From Carnobacterium_A sp049673005 (lineage in GTDB: Bacteria; Bacillota; Bacilli; Lactobacillales; Carnobacteriaceae), in contig NZ_JBATXB010000098.1 in assembly GCF_049673005.1 (NCBI RefSeq), positions 1 through 10,018 of the forward strand: DNA of 10,018 bases, read 5' to 3'. This document shows positions 6,757 to 10,018 of this stretch, one piece after another. The stretch's first letter is position 1; every line of letters begins with the position of its first letter. The position numbers and the translations under genes are program-made. Under the pieces are notes generated by a model. The model did not search any database. It was not told the DNA's origin and worked only from the letters and a program-made list of their open reading frames with translations.

Positions 6757-7758
6757 ATGTTAAAGAAAATAGGAGCTATTTTTAAACGTGATGTAAAAGT
6801 AAATACAAAAGATTTTATTTCACTCTATATACTAGCTGTTCCACTCTTATTTGCACTGTTAATTAATATCTTTTCACCAGGAATAAACGAGACAACCATT
6901 AACCTAGCTTTGATAAAAGGAGAAAATACCGCTCAAGTAGATTATTTAAAACAATTTGCTAAAATTGAACAATTTAAAGATGCTGCTGAAATTAAAAATA
7001 GAGTTGAAAAACGAGATGCGATTATTGGTGTAATTCCTGAAAAAACGGAGTATTACTTAATGGTACAAGGAGACGAACCACAAGGTATTATCGACTACGC
7101 AAAAGTATTAACTAGTTTTTTTGAATTAGGTATAACTGTTAACGACTCATCTAGCGAAATTATTGAATTCGGACGAACAGTTCCGCCACTGAAAAAGATT
7201 TTAGTAAACGTTTCTATTCTTTTTATCTCCGTTCTTGCTGGGATGCTGATTGCTTTAAATATTGTGGAAGAAAAAGTAGACAATACGCTAAGTGCAATCA
7301 ATGTAACACCAACTAGTAGATTGACATTTATCCTAGGTAAAAGTGTTATGGGTGTTCTCTTCACGTTACTAGGATCTGCGTCATTGATTCTAATCACTGG
7401 TTTTGGAGGAATAAATCTAGTTCAATTGTTGCTCATTTTAGGAGTAACGAGTTTGCTGAGTATTCTTGTAGGCTTTATACAAGGGGTTACAAATACCGAT
7501 ATAATTAGTGCGGCAGGCAGCATCAAATTATTGTTTTTACCTTTAATTGCGGGTGTATTAGCCATTGAACTACTAGCAGACAAATGGCAAAAGTTCTTTT
7601 ATTGGAATCCCTTTTATTGGGCGTATAAAGGTAACGATAGCATTTTGTCTCAAACTGGTACCTGGAGAGAAATCTTTATGTATTCTGGCTTAGTATCAAT
7701 TTTATGTGCGATTGTGTATGTTCTCTTAGCTCCAAAGATAAGAGAGGGACTGAAATAA
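6757..7758 (+). CDS. ABC-2 type permease subunit 2
   Basis: Second membrane subunit, 333 residues, with the same plan as the previous one: a helix at about 21-39, an extracytoplasmic domain of about 100 residues, then helices at about 149-169, 194-216, 220-242, 255-273 and 306-324. The cytoplasmic stretch EEKVDNTLSAINVTPTSRLTFILGK (split here around residues 171-195) is characteristic of ABC-2 permeases, and WNPFYWAYKG (about 283-292) is the counterpart of the conserved loop before the last helix. AAGGAGG lies seven bases before the ATG, and 12 bases separate it from the upstream gene. It probably forms a heterodimeric pore with subunit 1, energised by the ATPase at 4776. Confidence 0.9.
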   Translation: MLKKIGAIFKRDVKVNTKDFISLYILAVPLLFALLINIFSPGINETTINLALIKGENTAQVDYLKQFAKIEQFKDAAEIKNRVEKRDAIIGVIPEKTEYYLMVQGDEPQGIIDYAKVLTSFFELGITVNDSSSEIIEFGRTVPPLKKILVNVSILFISVLAGMLIALNIVEEKVDNTLSAINVTPTSRLTFILGKSVMGVLFTLLGSASLILITGFGGINLVQLLLILGVTSLLSILVGFIQGVTNTDIISAAGSIKLLFLPLIAGVLAIELLADKWQKFFYWNPFYWAYKGNDSILSQTGTWREIFMYSGLVSILCAIVYVLLAPKIREGLK

Positions 7759-7791
7759 GTACGTTAAATAGAACATTAGGGGATGGGAAGA

Positions 7792-7998
7792 ATGGATGGA
7801 TTTGCATTATTAGGGATTTTAGCTTTTGCTTATGCAGGAATAGTATTTTTTATAACGTTTAAAAAGCCAGAAGCAATCTGGAATATAGGTAAAATAAAAG
7901 GATTTAGAAAAGTACTTGGGGAAAAAGGCACAGTACTATTTTTCTATACCTTTGGATTATTAGCAATTGTGTTAGGCATATGGCTAATGACTATGTAA
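7792..7998 (+). CDS. Small two-helix membrane protein, function unknown
   Basis: A 68-residue protein that I do not recognise. It has a hydrophobic N-terminal helix (FALLGILAFAYAGIVFFITF), a short basic loop with KPEAIWNIGKIKGFRKVLGEKG, and a second helix (TVLFFYTFGLLAIVLGIWLM). The ATG at 7792 is preferred because AGGGG lies nine bases upstream; the ATG at 7783 directly abuts that purine run and would leave no spacer. It follows permease 2 by 33 bases with no terminator between, and the strong terminator comes about 170 bases later, so it is probably the last gene of the tetR-ABC operon. A role as an accessory or immunity-like partner of the exporter is only a guess from position. Confidence 0.75.
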   Translation: MDGFALLGILAFAYAGIVFFITFKKPEAIWNIGKIKGFRKVLGEKGTVLFFYTFGLLAIVLGIWLMTM

Positions 7999-8168
7999 CT
8001 ATAAATGATTGAATGCATGGTATTAAAAAATTCGATTTATTTTCTTTATTCCTGTAATGTGTTTCACTCTATTTGTAAAGCTAGAAGCATTAGTGTCTAG
8101 CTAAGGGTAGCTAAAATAAACTTAATTCATAAAAAGCTTTGGACGATATTTATTGAGTAACAAACAAG

Positions 8169-8206
8169 GAGGCCATGACTAGATCATATCATCTAGTCAT
8201 GGCCTC
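8169..8206. terminator. Bidirectional intrinsic terminator between convergent operons
   Basis: A perfect 16-base stem (8169-8184 with 8191-8206) closes on a six-base loop. On the plus strand it is followed by TTTGTTT, ending the tetR-ABC operon. On the minus strand it is followed by CTTGTTTGTT, ending the nitroreductase gene, whose stop codon is 28 bases away. The 170 bases before it (7999-8168) hold nothing else I can support. Confidence 0.9.
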
Positions 8207-8234
8207 TTTGTTTACACATTAGTTTAGTCAAACC

Positions 8235-8837
8235 TTAATTAAATGAAAGAACGCGTTCGCTATCATCCATATAGTCTTTATCTTGAGCTGGTGCTTCAAT
8301 TGAGCCAAATGGCATTTGTGCACGTAACTTCCAATCAGAAGAAAGATTCCATTCGTCTTGAACGGATTGATCAATTAGCGGATTGTAATGTTGTAAGCTA
8401 GCGCCAATATTTTCAGTTGATAGAGCGGTCCATACTGAATGTTGTGCTATCCCAGAAGACTGTTCTGACCATACCGGGAAGTTATCTGCATATAGAGCAA
8501 ACTGCTCTTGTAGATTTTTAACGATGCTCATATCTTCAAAGAATAAAACTGTTCCATAACCAGCACGGAAAGAGTTTAGTTTACCAACTGTTGGAGCAAA
8601 ATCTTGTCCTTCAGGAATAACTGATTTTAAAGCTGTTTCAGTAAGATTCCATAATTTATCATGTGAATCTCCAAATAAGACAATTGCACGGGATGTTTGA
8701 GAATTGAATGATGATGGGCTTTCTTTCATAGCTACTTTAACTAAGTCCAAAATTTGTTCGTTAGATACTGATACATTCTTTCCTAGAGCATAAATGGAAC
8801 GGCGTTCTTTTAATAAATCGGTGTATTGATTTTTCAC
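8235..8837 (-). CDS. Nitroreductase family protein (Frm2/CinD-like flavoprotein)
   Basis: Cytosolic FMN-dependent NAD(P)H oxidoreductase of 200 residues. The opening ERRSIYALGK (11-20), SPSSFNSQTSR (40-50) and the late GASLQHYNP (145-153) and MPFG (175-178) stretches mark the nitroreductase-like subfamily that includes yeast Frm2/Hbn1 and lactococcal CinD. The Arg-Arg-Ser and Ser/Asn/Gln segments are where FMN is bound in the family. Likely substrates are nitroaromatics or quinones, or the enzyme may serve oxidative-stress defence. The start is GTG at 8837, with a strong AAGGAGG nine bases upstream. It is divergent from a MarR regulator and probably controlled by it through the paired dyads between them. 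No partner enzyme is encoded with it. Confidence 0.88.
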   Translation of the reverse strand: MKNQYTDLLKERRSIYALGKNVSVSNEQILDLVKVAMKESPSSFNSQTSRAIVLFGDSHDKLWNLTETALKSVIPEGQDFAPTVGKLNSFRAGYGTVLFFEDMSIVKNLQEQFALYADNFPVWSEQSSGIAQHSVWTALSTENIGASLQHYNPLIDQSVQDEWNLSSDWKLRAQMPFGSIEAPAQDKDYMDDSERVLSFN

Positions 8838-8884
8838 GTGTAAATTCCTCCTTCAAATTATCTGACTTAAGAAGCGTACCATGA

Positions 8885-8913
8885 ATTATACTGCGTAAGT
8901 CATGGGTTGAATT
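8885..8913 (-). promoter_or_regulatory. Candidate nitroreductase promoter
   Basis: A perfect TATAAT (8890-8885, minus strand) lies about 48 bases before the GTG start. The hexamer 17 bases upstream is AATTCA, a poor -35. The nearer TATCTT-N6-AAGATA dyad (8932-8949) lies about 20 bases upstream of that -35, so repression from it alone is not obvious. Confidence 0.35.
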
Positions 8914-8931
8914 CTTAAATCAAGTTAAAAC

Positions 8932-8949
8932 TATCTTTTCATTAAGATA
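8932..8949. promoter_or_regulatory. MarR operator candidate 1
   Basis: TATCTT-N6-AAGATA, an 18-base perfect dyad lying between the divergent nitroreductase and marR genes. It has the same half-sites and spacing as the copy at 8966-8983 and overlaps the proposed -35 of the rightward promoter. Confidence 0.6.
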
Positions 8950-8965
8950 AATTTTATGATATAAT
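8936..8965 (+). promoter_or_regulatory. Candidate marR promoter
   Basis: TTTTCA (8936-8941), 18 bases, then a perfect TATAAT (8960-8965). Both hexamers are overlapped by the two dyads, as expected for an autoregulated marR gene. Transcription from about 8972 would give an unusually long leader of about 250 bases; a nearer, weaker promoter cannot be excluded. Confidence 0.45.
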
Positions 8966-8986
8966 TATCTTAACATAAAGATAATT
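8963..8986. promoter_or_regulatory. MarR operator candidate 2
   Basis: AATTATCTT (8963-8971) and AAGATAATT (8978-8986) form a perfect nine-base dyad around six bases. The inner 18 bases repeat the TATCTT-N6-AAGATA pattern of the first copy, and the centres are 34 bases apart. It overlaps the rightward TATAAT at 8960-8965 and the expected start site. Confidence 0.65.
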
Positions 8987-9211
8987 AAAAAACAATCAAA
9001 TAGTAAATGAACTTAGTTAAAATTAAATTTAGAACTAAAACTATTTTTATTAATCTTAACTACTCTACTGAGAAAAAAATAACCGTTTTTTATACATCTA
9101 AGAGGATAATTAGCTCTTCTAATGGTAAAGTAGAAGAGAGTTCTCTTTTTAACGTAAAGAGTATTAAAAAAAAAAGATAGATTAATATGGTAAAAAGTCA
9201 AAATGTTTATT
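8987..9211 (+). other. Long AT-rich leader of marR with alternative hairpins
   Basis: No gene is supported here. Several complementary AAGAG/CTCTT segments compete for pairing: AAGAG 9100-9104 with CTCTT 9114-9118; CTCTTCTA 9114-9121 with TAGAAGAG 9131-9138 (perfect eight-base stem, nine-base loop); AAGAG 9134-9138 with CTCTT 9143-9147, running into TTT; and CTCTTT 9143-9148 with AAAGAG 9156-9161. Such mutually exclusive stems could form an attenuator-like element, but AT-rich DNA can give these pairings by chance. Confidence 0.3.
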
Positions 9212-9223
9212 GGAGGAAAAGTA

Positions 9224-9679
9224 ATGAATACAAATGTTAAGTTAATGGTTGTATTTGGGAAGATGTCTCATTCATTTCAAGAAAGCTTAGGAAAAAACCT
9301 TGAAGAATTAGGTATGCCATACAGTGTATATCCGATACTAGCTTATTTAAATGAAGTAAATAGAGCCAAGACTCAAAAGCTTGGTGAAGTAGCAGCTATT
9401 AGTAGTGGAACCATAACTCATACGGTCAGTAAATTATTAAAATTAAACTATGTAGAAAAAATTCAAGATGACTGTGATAAACGTGTATTCTGGATTCAGA
9501 TTACAGAAGAGGGTAAAAGAAAATTTATGAAGGTTCACTTACAACATATGGACTACTTAGATGAATTATTGAATGAATTTGATGAAGCCGATAAACTGGC
9601 TTTGATAGAGCTTATTAAGACTTTTGGAAAAGGAATAGCTAAGACGGTATTGGCAGAAGAAGAAAAACGAACCAATTAA
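9224..9679 (+). CDS. MarR family transcriptional regulator (MhqR-like)
   Basis: A 151-residue winged-helix regulator. Recognition helix region LGEVAAISSGTITHTVSKLLKLNYV (about residues 53-77, in two parts) is followed by the wing QDDCDKRVFWIQITEEG (about 81-97) with the DKR motif typical of MarR proteins; flanking helices (about 3-29 and 100-146) would form the dimer interface. The ATG at 9224 is chosen because GGAGG lies seven bases upstream; the in-frame ATG at 9203 has no such site. The product has a single cysteine, Cys84, in the wing. It is divergent from a nitroreductase, and the paired TATCTT-N6-AAGATA dyads resemble the known MhqR palindrome (TATCTC...GAGATA). It probably represses itself and the nitroreductase gene and responds to quinones or related electrophiles. 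The MhqR link is by resemblance and context. Confidence 0.87.
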   Translation: MNTNVKLMVVFGKMSHSFQESLGKNLEELGMPYSVYPILAYLNEVNRAKTQKLGEVAAISSGTITHTVSKLLKLNYVEKIQDDCDKRVFWIQITEEGKRKFMKVHLQHMDYLDELLNEFDEADKLALIELIKTFGKGIAKTVLAEEEKRTN

Positions 9680-9926
9680 TTTGAATAGTGTAGACTTAAC
9701 TTATGAGATTAACGAATAAAGACTTTGTATTGAATCTGATGAGTTCCTCGCGTTATACGCTTTATTCAACAATTATTGGATTCGTTCAATTGAGAAAATC
9801 GTATCCAACTCCTTGCTCCAGAAAGATAAAGATTTTTTTCAGAATGAACCCTGTTACAGCACGCTCATCTAGCCTATATAGAAATCTGAGCGTTAGTGTA
9901 AAGTAATTGTTGGAAACGAAAAAAAA
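9680..9926. other. Stretch after marR without a supportable gene
   Basis: No terminator with a good stem and T run follows marR; the best is a small GCGT-TAT-ACGC hairpin near 9751 followed by TTTATTC. A 67-codon plus-strand frame (9703-9906) lacks a ribosome binding site and looks like chance. Frames on the opposite strand are also open for some length, for example the part reading RFLYRLDERAVTGFILKK, so a decayed gene or insertion-sequence remnant is possible, but I recognise no family. Confidence 0.4.
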
Positions 9927-9928
9927 GA

Positions 9929-9984
9929 AACAACTCCTGTGTTAAACTGTTTTTACCTACTAAAAACATAGAACAGGAGTTGTT
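9929..9984. repeat. Long nested inverted repeat (terminator or mobile-element end)
   Basis: AACAACTCCTGT (9929-9940) pairs perfectly with ACAGGAGTTGTT (9973-9984). Inside, TGTTTTTA (9948-9955) pairs with TAAAAACA (9961-9968) around a five-base loop. On the minus strand the outer stem is followed by TTTCTTTTTTTTCG, so it would work well as an intrinsic terminator for a leftward gene entering from beyond 10018. On the plus strand the right arm contains AGGAG (9975-9979), which would be hidden from ribosomes; this is a known arrangement upstream of some transposase genes. Confidence 0.6.
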
Positions 9985-9989
9985 CCTTA

Positions 9990-10018
9990 ATGGATATTAT
10001 ACAGTATGCAGTCGTAAA
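9990..10018 (+). CDS. Possible start of a truncated gene at the right edge
   Basis: ATG at 9990 opens a frame reading MDIIQYAVV before the window ends. AGGAG (9975-9979) lies ten bases upstream but inside the right arm of the long inverted repeat. Nine codons are too few to identify a family. If the inverted repeat is instead the terminator of a leftward gene, this frame is spurious; a minus-strand frame ending ...LYNIH with a TAA just right of the repeat is the competing reading. Confidence 0.25.

Noticed and set aside
7095..7397. 100-codon minus-strand frame inside permease 2
   Set aside because: Antisense shadow of a clear ABC-2 permease, with no family resemblance.
8098..8113. TAGCTA-AGGG-TAGCTA hairpin as a terminator after the small membrane protein
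   Set aside because: Only six AT-rich base pairs and no T run; the strong stem at 8169-8206 is the evident terminator.
9013..9201. 62-codon minus-strand frame in the marR leader
   Set aside because: Phe/Asn/Lys-rich translation of AT-rich DNA, without a ribosome binding site, and covering the likely leader of marR.
9703..9906. 67-codon plus-strand frame after marR
   Set aside because: No Shine-Dalgarno sequence before the ATG, Ser/Arg-rich sequence without domains, and opposite-strand frames are also open here.
1..10018. CRISPR array, tRNA or rRNA genes, prophage or toxin-antitoxin system
   Set aside because: I looked for regularly spaced repeats, cloverleaf-like segments and phage or toxin genes and saw none.

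Overview
The window looks like chromosomal DNA from a low-GC Gram-positive bacterium, most likely a lactic acid bacterium. The base composition is AT-rich, nearly every gene has a strong purine-rich ribosome binding site, and promoters are of the TTGACA/TATAAT type. An Aerococcus-like L-lactate oxidase next to cid/lrg genes and several Lactobacillales-style regulators suggest Carnobacterium or a close relative. The genus is an inference from protein resemblance, not a measured match.

Layout. Bases 1-520 hold no gene I can support, only hairpins and a possible leftward promoter. Bases 521-2834 (minus strand) form a compact set, cidA - cidB - lactate oxidase, closed by an intrinsic terminator. 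A LysR-type regulator (3013-3921, plus strand) is divergent from it across a control region with LysR-type dyads and a cre-like site. This is the arrangement of staphylococcal cidR/cidABC, but lactate oxidase occupies the place of the pyruvate oxidase CidC. CidAB/LrgAB proteins are linked to pyruvate transport in other Firmicutes, and lactate oxidase makes pyruvate plus H2O2, so the set plausibly handles lactate-derived pyruvate under carbon control.

Bases 4052-7998 (plus strand) are a drug-efflux-type operon: a TetR regulator, an ABC ATPase, two ABC-2 permeases and a small two-helix membrane protein. Its promoter (TTGACC-N17-TACAAT) is bracketed by two copies of the dyad TTGACC-N5-AGTCA, a clear candidate for TetR autoregulation. 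A strong bidirectional terminator (8169-8206) separates it from the convergent nitroreductase gene.

Bases 8235-9679 are a divergent pair: an Frm2/CinD-type nitroreductase (minus) and a MarR regulator (plus). Between them lie two copies of TATCTT-N6-AAGATA, resembling the palindrome bound by MhqR of Bacillus and Staphylococcus. This suggests a quinone or electrophile response module. The marR leader is about 250 bases long and holds several alternative hairpins. The right edge (9929-10018) carries a long nested inverted repeat that would bury the ribosome binding site of a reading frame running off the window.

Most genes belong to known families. The points of interest are the pairing of lactate oxidase with CidAB, the two twin-operator regulatory regions, the small membrane protein in the ABC operon and the structured right edge.
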